Below are positions 54,368-62,627 of a stretch of 64,000 nt of DNA, piece by piece. The notes beneath the pieces are model-generated. The model was not told the DNA's origin and did not search any database. It saw only the letters and a program-made list of their open reading frames with translations. Within the stretch, counting starts at the first letter, position 1. Every line of letters begins with the position of its first letter. Source of the stretch: Bifidobacterium margollesii. Lineage in GTDB: Bacteria; Actinomycetota; Actinomycetes; Actinomycetales; Bifidobacteriaceae. The DNA is taken from the NCBI RefSeq assembly GCF_002860355.1, contig NZ_NMWU01000026.1, positions 1-64,000 of the forward strand, written 5' to 3'. Position numbers and translations under genes: made by a program.

Positions 54368-54441
54368 TATTGATAGTTGTAGTTCGAGGCTTCCGTGCGG
54401 ATGAGTCGAAAGCCGTACCGTCATATCGAGGGGAGCGAGCA

Positions 54442-56388
54442 TTGGCAAGACACGTTCAGGGATCGGGACGCAGCGCATCGAGCGGATCCTCACAGGCCGG
54501 CAACGGCACTGCGGCCGCGGACTGGAATTCGATCATGCAGCCGGAATCACGGTCTGCCGGACCTCGCTCCGCACGCAATGGGGGCGGACGTCGCGGACAT
54601 CGACCGGCGAAGAAGCGGCACACCGTACGCAACGTGGTGATCACGATCCTGCTGATCCTCGTGGTGCTGGCCGCGGTGGGCGGATTCCTCGGTCTGAAGT
54701 TCTACAAGCAGGCGCTGCAGGTGCGCGATCATGAGACGCAGGCCGTGCAGGCGGTGGCCTCGCTGTCCGATCTTTCCGGTCTCAAGGACACCAAGACGCT
54801 GAACAACGCCATCGCCCAGGCGCAGACCCACACCAAGGCCGCCAAGGAGATCGCGAACGGATCGCTATGGAAGGTCGCCTCCGCGGTGCCGGTGTACGGC
54901 GATGACGTGAAAACCGTGCGCGGCATGACCGACGTAATGGACGCCATGGTCTCCCAGGCCCTGCCCAGTCTGAGCGACAACGTCTCCACGCTGATGAACG
55001 CGAACCTTTCCGCCGGCGACTCCCAGCTGAACCTCAAACCCCTGCAGGACGTGCGATCCAGCTTCGGCAAGACCAACCAGCTGATCCAGCAGCAGAAGCA
55101 GACGCTGGACGCCCTCCCCCAGCCACACGTCGGCATGGTGAAAACGGCCTACGAGCAGAGCCGCACCCAGTTCGACACCGTGGCCGAGAAAATCGACCAG
55201 ATCGACAACTCGCTGCAGTTCCTGCCCAGGTTCCTCGGCGCGGAAGGCAACCGCAACTACCTGCTCATGGCGCAGACCACCTCCGAATCCCGTTCCAGCG
55301 GCGGTCTGGTCGGCTCGCTGGGCTCCATGAGCACAAGCAACGGCAAGATCGCCATGGGCAACTTCCACCCGAACACGGAGTTCAACCTCAAGGGAGTGCT
55401 CACCGACGAGGAGACCAACGTGTTCAGCGAACTGGAGGTGACCACCGATCCGCGTAACGCGCCGGTGCTGCCGAACTTCCCGCATGTGGCCGAGATCCTC
55501 AACAAGACCTGGCAGGCCTCCCCCTACGCCGGGCAGGTGGACGGCGTGATCGCAGTGGACCCGGTGTTCATCCAGCAGATGGTGAAGATCAACGGCAGTG
55601 TCAAACTGCCAGACGGACGCGTGCTCACCGGCGACAACACCGCCGAGTTCATGCTCAACACCATCTACAAGGAGATCCCCGAAGAACAGCAGAATGCCTA
55701 CTTCGAATACATCGTGAGCACCGCCATCAGCCAGATGTTCGCCAACATGAACACCTCGAAACTCATGCAGGTGGCCAACAGCATGGGCGATCTGGCCTCC
55801 AACCGCCACCTGTACATGTACAGCTTCCACGAGGACGAGGCGAAGAACTTCCAAGGCGCCGGACTGGCCAAGGGCACGCCGAGCAGCGAGGAGAACCCCG
55901 AGCTGGGCGTGTACGTGACCGAGATGAAGACCTCGAAGATGACGTGGTACATCCACCGCAAGACCACGATCACACGCCAGTCGTGCAACGCCGACGGCTC
56001 GCAGACCTACCATGTGCGCGTGACGTTCACCAATACGGTGCCCACCTCCGACGTGAAGGCCGAATACGAGTACATCGTGGGCAAGAACGATCATTACGGT
56101 CCGATGGGCACCGCGCACGACGCGATGCTGTTCTACGCGCCGAAGGGCGGCTCGATTTCGAACATCACCACCAATGCGGATGAGAAACCGAGCCAAACCA
56201 GCATCGACGGCGAAACCGCTTGGCTGAGCAAGACAAACATTTCACCCGGCTCGACCGTCTCGTACGAGTTCGACGTGACCACCTCCACCAAGGCGAAGAC
56301 CGACCTGAAGCTCGACCAGACCCCGATGGGATGGATGGATCCGGGCGTGACCTACGATACGGCCGCCTGCGCGATCTCGAAGCAGTAG
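54442..56388 (+). CDS. DUF4012 membrane-anchored exoprotein
   Basis: 648 residues. Basic, low-complexity cytoplasmic N-terminus, one membrane helix (about 67-88), a long helical region and the DUF4012 domain: FLPRFLGAEGNRNYLLMAQ, ESRSSGGLVGSLG, VIAVDPVFIQQMVKING, TITRQSCN... and a beta-rich C-terminal part. Family function is unknown but members recur in actinobacterial surface-glycan loci. Start is TTG 54442, chosen for GAGGGGAGCG; no ATG gives a better fit. Begins after a terminator and precedes the phosphatase gene. Confidence 0.85.
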   Translation: MARHVQGSGRSASSGSSQAGNGTAAADWNSIMQPESRSAGPRSARNGGGRRGHRPAKKRHTVRNVVITILLILVVLAAVGGFLGLKFYKQALQVRDHETQAVQAVASLSDLSGLKDTKTLNNAIAQAQTHTKAAKEIANGSLWKVASAVPVYGDDVKTVRGMTDVMDAMVSQALPSLSDNVSTLMNANLSAGDSQLNLKPLQDVRSSFGKTNQLIQQQKQTLDALPQPHVGMVKTAYEQSRTQFDTVAEKIDQIDNSLQFLPRFLGAEGNRNYLLMAQTTSESRSSGGLVGSLGSMSTSNGKIAMGNFHPNTEFNLKGVLTDEETNVFSELEVTTDPRNAPVLPNFPHVAEILNKTWQASPYAGQVDGVIAVDPVFIQQMVKINGSVKLPDGRVLTGDNTAEFMLNTIYKEIPEEQQNAYFEYIVSTAISQMFANMNTSKLMQVANSMGDLASNRHLYMYSFHEDEAKNFQGAGLAKGTPSSEENPELGVYVTEMKTSKMTWYIHRKTTITRQSCNADGSQTYHVRVTFTNTVPTSDVKAEYEYIVGKNDHYGPMGTAHDAMLFYAPKGGSISNITTNADEKPSQTSIDGETAWLSKTNISPGSTVSYEFDVTTSTKAKTDLKLDQTPMGWMDPGVTYDTAACAISKQ

Positions 56389-56546
56389 CGTGAAACGTAT
56401 CGGAATGGTGAAGCGGCGTGGAACCGATTAGGTATCCGCAAACCCGAACGGGTATTGTGGATAAGGTATTTTCCACGCCTTCGTCGTTGAGCATTGTTGC
56501 GTGACGTCGATCGCCGACCAATAAGACAACGCAACAGGAGAAGAGT

Positions 56547-57104
56547 ATGCACAACCCCATGCACATCATGTTCGTCTGCACGGGCAACATCTGCCGTTCC
56601 CCGATGGGCGAACTGCTGATGGCCGCATACCTGAGCAACACGTCCATCCGCGTTTCCAGCGCCGGCACGCATGGTCTGCCGAGCGAACTGATGGACAAAT
56701 CCAGCGCCAAACTCATGCGCAGCGTGGGAATCAACCCCTACGAGTTCCGCTCGCGGCGACTCACCCCGGAACTGGCGGAGTCGGCCGACCTGATCCTGTG
56801 CTTCGAAAAGTCGCAGCGCAAGGACATCGTCACCATCGCCCCCACCGCCGTGAAATACACGTTCCTGCTGCCCGATTTCGCCAACATGTGCGAATACTGC
56901 AAGACCAACGGACTGGTGAACGGACTGACGATCCAGGAGCGGCTGGAGTCGGTGATCGATTCGGCCGCGATGATCCGACCGGCCGTGCCGGAGGCGCAGG
57001 ACATCGAGGACCCGCACTACAAGTCGTTCCCGAAGTTCCAGAAGGCCGCCGAGCAGACGAATGCGGCGATCCGCAAGATCCTGACCAGCATGAAGAAGCA
57101 TTGA
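56547..57104 (+). CDS. Low-molecular-weight protein tyrosine phosphatase
   Basis: 185 residues. The P-loop FVCTGNICRSPMGE (Cys11, Arg17) and the late DIEDPHYKSF motif, with its general-acid Asp, define LMW-PTPs. These remove phosphate from BY-kinases and so control EPS chain length; the likely substrate is the Tyr cluster of the kinase at 33062, which is 22 kb away on the other strand. It is the last gene of the EPS locus. ATG 56547 follows AGGAGAAG. Confidence 0.93.
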   Translation: MHNPMHIMFVCTGNICRSPMGELLMAAYLSNTSIRVSSAGTHGLPSELMDKSSAKLMRSVGINPYEFRSRRLTPELAESADLILCFEKSQRKDIVTIAPTAVKYTFLLPDFANMCEYCKTNGLVNGLTIQERLESVIDSAAMIRPAVPEAQDIEDPHYKSFPKFQKAAEQTNAAIRKILTSMKKH

Positions 57105-57112
57105 GGCTTCCC

Positions 57113-57390
57113 CTACCGTCCGGCTTCCCCTATGAGGGGAAGCTGGCAGCCGAAGGCTGACTGATGAGGTGGATCAGACGAACTATGCAATCACGCTTCA
57201 CACCGGAAAGCTCGCCCGTCGGCTCGAATAACAACCGACGCCCTGCCCAAACCCCTCATCAGTCGACTATCGCCGACAGCTTCCCCCAAAGGGGGAAGCC
57301 CCATACGGGTAATGCGCCTCCTACCGTCCGGCTTCCCCTATGAGGGGAAGCTGGCAGCCGAAGGCTGACTGATGAGGTGGATCAGACGAA
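57113..57390. repeat. Double-hairpin intergenic repeat, cluster C (3 copies)
   Basis: Copies at 57123-57172 and 57331-57380 with GCTTCCCC first, and an opposite copy at 57252-57300. A perfect 70-base direct repeat (57113-57182 and 57321-57390) includes the first and third copies. Gap 57105-57488 has no gene. Confidence 0.88.
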
Positions 57391-57401
57391 GCCACGCAAA
57401 A

Positions 57402-57432
57402 AAGGTGGAGCCCCTTGCGGTGGCTCCACCTT
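57402..57432 (-). terminator. Terminator of the amino-acid ABC operon
   Basis: AAGGTGGAGCC (57402-57412) pairs with GGCTCCACCTT (57422-57432); TTTTTT follows on the minus strand. An 11-base unit GCGATCTCTAT is repeated three times just before it (57434-57466). Confidence 0.88.
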
Positions 57433-57488
57433 GGCGATCTCTATGCGATCTCTATGCGATCTCTAATGGCGAGATCTCGGCAACCGGT

Positions 57489-58397
57489 TTACAGCTCGCC
57501 GCCTTCCACGACGATGTCGTCGGGGTTGACCTCGTCGCCGTACACCGGCTCCAGAGTCTGCTGGTAGTCCTTGTGGAAGAAGTTGTCCTTGCCGAGCTTC
57601 ACGATCTCGTCGTTGACGAAGTTCAGCAGCTCGGTGTTGCCCTTCTGCACGGCCGGAGCGATGGTGTCGGTGTCACCCAGCTTGGTGATGCCGACGGTGA
57701 ATCCCTTGTTGGCCTTCGCCCAGGCGAGTACCTCGGTGTTGTCGGTGGAGAAGGCGTCACCGCGGCCGTCAAGCAGTGCGTTGTAGGCGTCGGCGTACTG
57801 ATCGTACTTCTGCAGCTTCACGTCCGGGTAGTTGGTGCCGAAGTAGGTTTCGGCGGTGGTTCCCTTGGCGATGATCAGCGTCTTGCCCTTCAGCTCGTTC
57901 ACGTCCTTGATCACCTTGCTGTCCGGGGAGACCACGCCCAGCGCCACCTTCATGTACGGCTTGGCGAAATCGACCTTCTCGGCGCGCTCATCGGTGACGG
58001 TGAAGTTCGCAAGCACCAGATCCACCTTGTTGGAGGTCAGCACGTCCACGCGGGCCGCCGGATCCACGGACGTGTATTCGGGGGTCACACCCAGATCCTT
58101 GGCCAGCTGCTCGGCAAAGTAGACGTCGTAGCCCTGATACTTGCCGTCCTTGTCCACATAGCCGAAGGGGGCCTTGTCGGAGAAGACCGCCACCTTGATC
58201 TTGCCGGACTTCTTGATCTCGTCGAGGCTGCGGGCCTTCGTGGCGGAGGTGTTGCCGCTGTTCGCGGAGGCGGTGTCGCCGGCCTCGCTCGGCGTGGACG
58301 CGGTGGGACCGCACGCGGCGACGGACGCCAGCATGGTGATCGCGGCCCCTGCGGCGATGACGGCGCGCGTGATGCGGCCGAAGAGTTTCGTGGTCAT
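57489..58397 (-). CDS. Polar amino-acid ABC transporter, substrate-binding lipoprotein
   Basis: 302 residues. Lipobox LASVAAC gives a lipid-anchored protein. Type-3 SBP fold with KIKVAVFSDKAPFGYVDKDG, YQGYDVYFAEQLAKDLG and FTVTDERAEKVDFAKPYM, the polar amino-acid pattern; probably glutamate/aspartate or a similar amino acid, not shown. Fourth gene of the operon after two permeases and the ATPase, but 159 bases separate it. ATG 58397 follows AAGGGAAA. Confidence 0.92.
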   Translation of the reverse strand: MTTKLFGRITRAVIAAGAAITMLASVAACGPTASTPSEAGDTASANSGNTSATKARSLDEIKKSGKIKVAVFSDKAPFGYVDKDGKYQGYDVYFAEQLAKDLGVTPEYTSVDPAARVDVLTSNKVDLVLANFTVTDERAEKVDFAKPYMKVALGVVSPDSKVIKDVNELKGKTLIIAKGTTAETYFGTNYPDVKLQKYDQYADAYNALLDGRGDAFSTDNTEVLAWAKANKGFTVGITKLGDTDTIAPAVQKGNTELLNFVNDEIVKLGKDNFFHKDYQQTLEPVYGDEVNPDDIVVEGGEL

Positions 58398-58556
58398 GGT
58401 TTCCCTTCTTTCTGTGTGGTTTCCTTACTGATTTGATTGACTGATTTGATTGACTGACTGGCTGATCGGCCACTCAACTGATCTGCTGATTGCCTGACGT
58501 ATCGGCCTGCGTAATCCCGACTGTGTAATCCCGACTACGCGATCCGACCGCCGCAA

Positions 58557-59426
58557 TCACTCGTGACGCTTGAACTGGAAGGTCTGCAGGAACTGCTTCG
58601 CCCTCTCGCTCTGCGGATCGGTGAAGAACCGTTCGGCGTCGTCGGACTGCTCCACGATATGCCCGCCGTCCAACAGCACGATCCGGTCGGCAATGGCCCG
58701 GGCGAACGCCATCTCATGCGTGACGATCATCATGGTGAGCCCCTGATCGGCCAGTTCGACGATCACGTCAAGCACCTCACGCACCATTTCCGGATCAAGC
58801 GCCGCGGTCACCTCGTCGAACAGCATGATCTCCGGGTGCAGGATCAGCGCACGGCAGATCGCCACACGCTGACGCTGACCGCCGGAAAGCTCGTGAGGCC
58901 AGGCATCCCGACGATCGGCCAGACCGACGCGCCCCAGCAGTTCCAGCGCCTCCCGTTCGGCTTCGGCCTTCGGCCGCTTCTGCACGATCGTGGGGGCCAG
59001 CGTGATATTGCCCAGCACGGTTTTGTTCGGGAACAGATCATAGCTCTGGAACACCATGCCTACTCGCGTGCGCAGTTCGGCGCTGCGCTGCTGGCGACCG
59101 GACTTCGCGCCGCCGGATTCTCCCCGCGCGATCACCTCGCCGTCCAGCGCGATCTCGCCGCCCTGAATCGGCTCCAGTCCGGCCACCGTACGCAGCAGCG
59201 TCGACTTGCCGGAACCGGAAGGGCCGAGCACCACGGTGACCTTGCCCGCGGGCACGGTGAGGGTGATGTCGTTCAGCACGGGCTTGTCGGCATTGGCATA
59301 CTGCTTGACCAGATGCCGGATCTCAAGGTTCTTGCCAGTCGATACGTTCCCGCCTGTCGATTCAGTCCGCTCAGCCAGTTCAGTCCGCTCAGTCGGTTCA
59401 GCCTGCTGAATGATCTGCTCAGTCAT
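58557..59426 (-). CDS. Polar amino-acid ABC transporter ATPase
   Basis: 289 residues. Walker A LGPSGSGKSTLL, Q-loop VFQSYDLFPN, signature LSGGQRQRVAICRAL, Walker B IMLFDEVTAALDP and H-loop VTHEMAFA. Typical GlnQ/GltL type. The N-terminus (about 1-32) is a repetitive Glu/Thr/Ser extension, coded by short tandem words. It overlaps the preceding permease gene by 8 bases. Confidence 0.94.
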   Translation of the reverse strand: MTEQIIQQAEPTERTELAERTESTGGNVSTGKNLEIRHLVKQYANADKPVLNDITLTVPAGKVTVVLGPSGSGKSTLLRTVAGLEPIQGGEIALDGEVIARGESGGAKSGRQQRSAELRTRVGMVFQSYDLFPNKTVLGNITLAPTIVQKRPKAEAEREALELLGRVGLADRRDAWPHELSGGQRQRVAICRALILHPEIMLFDEVTAALDPEMVREVLDVIVELADQGLTMMIVTHEMAFARAIADRIVLLDGGHIVEQSDDAERFFTDPQSERAKQFLQTFQFKRHE

Positions 59427-60093
59427 GAGCCCACCTCTTTTCCAGTCGACGGGCCACGATGGACAGCGGCCAGCACACGATGAAATACATGAAGAAGATC
59501 ACGCCGTAGATCCACAACGTGGCGGTCGGGAATTCGAAACGATGGGCGTCGATGATCTGCTGGCCCACCTTGATGACCTCCACCACACCGAGCAGCACGG
59601 CCAGCGACGTGGTCTTGACGATTCGGGTGGCGAGGTTCACGCTCGCCGGCAGCAGACGACGCACGGCCTGCGGCAGGATCACGCGGGAGAACGTCTGCCA
59701 CGGACTCAGGCCCAGCACATACGAGGACTCATACTGGCTCTTCGGAATCGATTCGAGCGCGCCGCGCACCAGATCACCCAGCTCGGCGCCGCCCCACAGC
59801 ACGAACACCAGCACGCAGGCGCCGGTGGCGTCGAGATTCCAGCCCCACGCCTGGGCAAACCCGTAGAAGGCAATGAACAGCAGGGCCAGCTGCGGCATGA
59901 TGCGGATGAAATCAAGGTAGATGCGCATCAGGATGCGGATCAACGGATTGCGCAGGGTCATCAGCCAGCCGACCAGCAGACCGACCGGAACGGACAGGCC
60001 GACCGACACGCCGGCGATCCAGACCGTGACCCACAGGCCCTGGAGCAGACGGGGGAAGACGCCCGGCTGAAGCAGGATCTCAGCGCCTTGCAT
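59419..60093 (-). CDS. Amino-acid ABC transporter permease
   Basis: 224 residues with about 5 membrane helices. The HisM/GltK pattern is seen: LLVGWLMTLRNPLIRI and a cytoplasmic EAA loop at GALESIPKSQYESSYVLGLSPWQTF with ILPQAVRRLLPA. It pairs with the second permease. Start ATG 60093; overlaps the previous permease end (60080) and the ATPase start. Confidence 0.94.
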   Translation of the reverse strand: MQGAEILLQPGVFPRLLQGLWVTVWIAGVSVGLSVPVGLLVGWLMTLRNPLIRILMRIYLDFIRIMPQLALLFIAFYGFAQAWGWNLDATGACVLVFVLWGGAELGDLVRGALESIPKSQYESSYVLGLSPWQTFSRVILPQAVRRLLPASVNLATRIVKTTSLAVLLGVVEVIKVGQQIIDAHRFEFPTATLWIYGVIFFMYFIVCWPLSIVARRLEKRWAHD

Positions 60094-60733
60094 AGTCGAA
60101 CCTCCTTTCCAGCAGCGTACCGACGATGGAGATCGGCAGCAGGATCACCAGATAGGTGATGATCAGCAACGTCAATGATTCGTAGGTGTCGTAGTACATG
60201 CCGATGAGATCCTTCGTCACGTACATCACGTCGGCGAGCGCGATGGCGGAGACCACCGACGATTCCTTGACGAGGAAGATCACGTTGGCCACCACGCCGG
60301 GAATGGCGGTGGACAGGGCCTGCGGAAGGATGATGTGCGTGAACGCCTGGGCCTTGGTGAAGCCGAGCACCTGGGCGGATTCGTGCTGCACGCCGGGCAC
60401 GGCTTCGAGGCCGCCTCGCAGGGCTTCGGACATGTAGGAGCCGCCGAGGAAGGCGAGGCCGACGATGGCGCAGGTTTCGGCGGACCAGACGACGCCGAGC
60501 TTCGGCAGGCCGAAGAACAGGAAGTACAGCTGCACGAGCAGCGGGGTGTTGCGGCTCAGTTCGATGTAGGCGCGCACGATCTGGTAGAGCACCGGGATGC
60601 GGGCGATCTCCACGGCGGCGCACAGCAGGCCGAGCACGATGGAGAGCAGCACGCCGAAGAAGCTGATGAACACGGTCATGTAGCCGGCGTTGACGAAGTA
60701 GGGGGCGTAGTGGGTGATGAATGCCCAATCCAT
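60080..60733 (-). CDS. Amino-acid ABC transporter permease
   Basis: 217 residues, about 5 membrane helices. RAYIELSRNTPLLVQLYFLFFGLP is the typical HisQ/GltJ motif; the EAA loop is GLEAVPGVQHESAQVLGFTK with HIILPQALSTAIP. ATG 60733 follows GAGGAGAG. First gene of the operon. Confidence 0.94.
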   Translation of the reverse strand: MDWAFITHYAPYFVNAGYMTVFISFFGVLLSIVLGLLCAAVEIARIPVLYQIVRAYIELSRNTPLLVQLYFLFFGLPKLGVVWSAETCAIVGLAFLGGSYMSEALRGGLEAVPGVQHESAQVLGFTKAQAFTHIILPQALSTAIPGVVANVIFLVKESSVVSAIALADVMYVTKDLIGMYYDTYESLTLLIITYLVILLPISIVGTLLERRFDYARR

Positions 60734-60769
60734 GGCTCTCCTCCTCGTGTATTGCTGAGTGTACTGCTG

Positions 60770-60790
60770 ACGCCGTTCGTTCGACGGCGT
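60770..60790 (-). promoter_or_regulatory. Leader hairpin before the amino-acid transporter operon
   Basis: ACGCCGT (60770-60776) pairs with ACGGCGT (60784-60790); 37 bases before the first start codon. No known riboswitch fold is recognised. Confidence 0.35.
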
Positions 60791-60901
60791 TCGGGCGCAA
60801 CAGCCCGTAGGTAAGCATAACGGAGAGCGGAAGCCGGCTTGGCCTGTTCGTTATACGGAAAACTTATAGACGGTTCGGATCATTCGGACGGCTCGGCGTG
60901 C

Positions 60902-62338
60902 TCATGCCTTGCCGAGGACGGTGAGGACGACCAGCAGCACGTTGAGCGTGATGATCAGCACGGCCACGGCGATGAAGATGGCGTGCTTGACGGGCCCGTC
61001 CGCCCACTTGCCCATCAGCTCCTTGTCATGCGTGTAGCGCATGAGCGGGATGATGGCGAACGGAATGCCGATGGAGAGGATCACCTGGCCGACGACCAGC
61101 GCGTACGTGGGGTTGTCGCTGAACCATAGGATCACCAGTGCGGGCACCAGCGTGATCACACGGCACGCCCACATCGGGGCGTCGACGTGCAGCAGACCGT
61201 GCATGATCTCCTGGCCGGCGTAGGTGCCGACCGACGTGCTGGACAGGCTGGAGGCGAGCAGGCCGATGGAGAAGATCGTGCCGATGACCGGGCCGAGCAC
61301 CTGCACGACGGCATGCTGGGCGCCTTCGATGGTGTCGGTGCCGGGCATGCCGTGCAGGGCGCTGGCGGCGAGCAGCAGCAGGGCGAGGTTCACGCTGCCG
61401 GCGAGCAGCAGCGCCCAGACCACGTCGATCTTGGTGCCGAACAGTTCGCGTTTGATGCCGGGGCGGTCGTTGCGGCCTTCGTAATGGTCGTTGACCAGCG
61501 TGGAATGCAGGTAGATGGCGTGGGGCATGACCGTGGCGCCCAGCATGGAGCTGGCCATGAGCACCGAGTCGGCGCCGGTGAAGTGCGGGATCAGGCCGCC
61601 GAACACCTTGGACGGGTCCGGCGGGTCGATGAACAGGCCGGCGATGAATCCGAAGGTGATAACGAGCAGCAGGGCGATGATGAGCTTTTCGAATACGCCT
61701 TGCGTGTGGCCGCCCTGGAAGCGCAGCAGCACCGTGGAGATCGCGCCGATGATGCAGCCGCCGACGAACAGCGGCAGGCCGAACAGCAGATTCAGGGCGA
61801 TGGCGCCGCCGATGACCTCGGCAAGGTCGGTGGCGATGGCGATGACCTCGGCCTGGGCGAAGAACAGGAGTCGGCCGCCCGGGTTCATGCGGTTGCCGAG
61901 CAGGGCGGGCAGGGACTGGCCGGTGACGATGCCGAGTTTGGCGCTCTGGTATTGGATCAGCACGCTCATGGCGTTGGCGAGCACCAGCACCCAGACCAAT
62001 AGGAACCCGTAGCGGGCGCCGGAGGTGATGTTGGCGGCCACGTTGCCCGGATCCACGTAGGCGACGGCGGCCACGAACGCCGGGCCGAGCAATGCGGAGA
62101 GCTTGGCCTTGGCCCCCGTATGCGGGGTGGCGAGCTTCGGAACGCTGTGCATGTGCTCGGTGTGGGGATGGCCGCTGGCGGCGAGGGCGCGGGCTTCCTC
62201 GGGATCAAGATGCTCGAAGTCGGGTTTGTGCTCCACCTCGGCGAAGCTATCGGATTCGGCGGAACCACCGGATTCGGTAAAGCCATCGGATGGTTGCGTG
62301 GTGACGATTGTGGATTGTTCGGAATCCGAATCTTTCAT
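60902..62338 (-). CDS. mntH: Nramp-family divalent metal transporter
   Basis: 478 residues with 11 predicted membrane helices. Helix 1 VAYVDPGNVAANI has the DPGN metal motif, and helix 6 ATVMPHAIYLHSTLV the second; both bind Mn2+/Fe2+ in Nramp proteins. The cytoplasmic N-terminus of about 75 residues is long and His-rich (SGHPHTEHMHS), which could bind metal. ATG 62338 follows GGGAGG. Manganese uptake is the likely role. Confidence 0.95.
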   Translation of the reverse strand: MKDSDSEQSTIVTTQPSDGFTESGGSAESDSFAEVEHKPDFEHLDPEEARALAASGHPHTEHMHSVPKLATPHTGAKAKLSALLGPAFVAAVAYVDPGNVAANITSGARYGFLLVWVLVLANAMSVLIQYQSAKLGIVTGQSLPALLGNRMNPGGRLLFFAQAEVIAIATDLAEVIGGAIALNLLFGLPLFVGGCIIGAISTVLLRFQGGHTQGVFEKLIIALLLVITFGFIAGLFIDPPDPSKVFGGLIPHFTGADSVLMASSMLGATVMPHAIYLHSTLVNDHYEGRNDRPGIKRELFGTKIDVVWALLLAGSVNLALLLLAASALHGMPGTDTIEGAQHAVVQVLGPVIGTIFSIGLLASSLSSTSVGTYAGQEIMHGLLHVDAPMWACRVITLVPALVILWFSDNPTYALVVGQVILSIGIPFAIIPLMRYTHDKELMGKWADGPVKHAIFIAVAVLIITLNVLLVVLTVLGKA

Positions 62339-62418
62339 TCGTAGGTGCCTCCCAGCGGTGTTATAGCACGGCGGTATGTCACGAAGACGTCACGCCACCG
62401 AAGCATCGGTACATTCCC

Positions 62419-62617
62419 GGCTTTGTTCGGCCACCTCATCCGGCCGACCGAGTCGGCCACCTTCCCCTCCCAGGGGAAGGCAGAGCCACGTTCGTCTGTC
62501 GGCGAGCCTGAACCCACACCCCGCCCCCGCAGTCTCAGGACATTTCTGGCTTTGTTCGTCCACCTCATCCGGCCGACCCTGTCGGCCACCTTCCCCTCCC
62601 AGGGGAAGGCAGAGCCA
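62419..62617. repeat. Double-hairpin intergenic repeat, cluster D (direct pair)
   Basis: Two 70-base direct copies, 62419-62488 and 62548-62617, with a period of 129. Each has CACCTCATCCGGCCGACC, a small hairpin, and CTTCCCC...GGGGAAGG. Between mntH and the nuclease gene; no ORF. Confidence 0.85.
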
Positions 62618-62627
62618 ACACCCTTCG

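Noticed and set aside
54865-56196. Long ORF on the minus strand, 443 codons
   Set aside because: Antisense to the DUF4012 gene; composition (Gly/Val/His-rich) and no start signals suggest a shadow frame. The same holds for frames opposite gdhA (25444-26772) and the TPR gene (22285-23709).
57434-57466. Three 11-base tandem copies GCGATCTCTAT as a regulatory array
   Set aside because: They lie at the 3' end of the ABC operon, next to its terminator, and look like simple slippage.
60770-60790. Riboswitch before the amino-acid transporter operon
   Set aside because: Only a single 7-bp hairpin is seen; no glycine, lysine or other known aptamer core.
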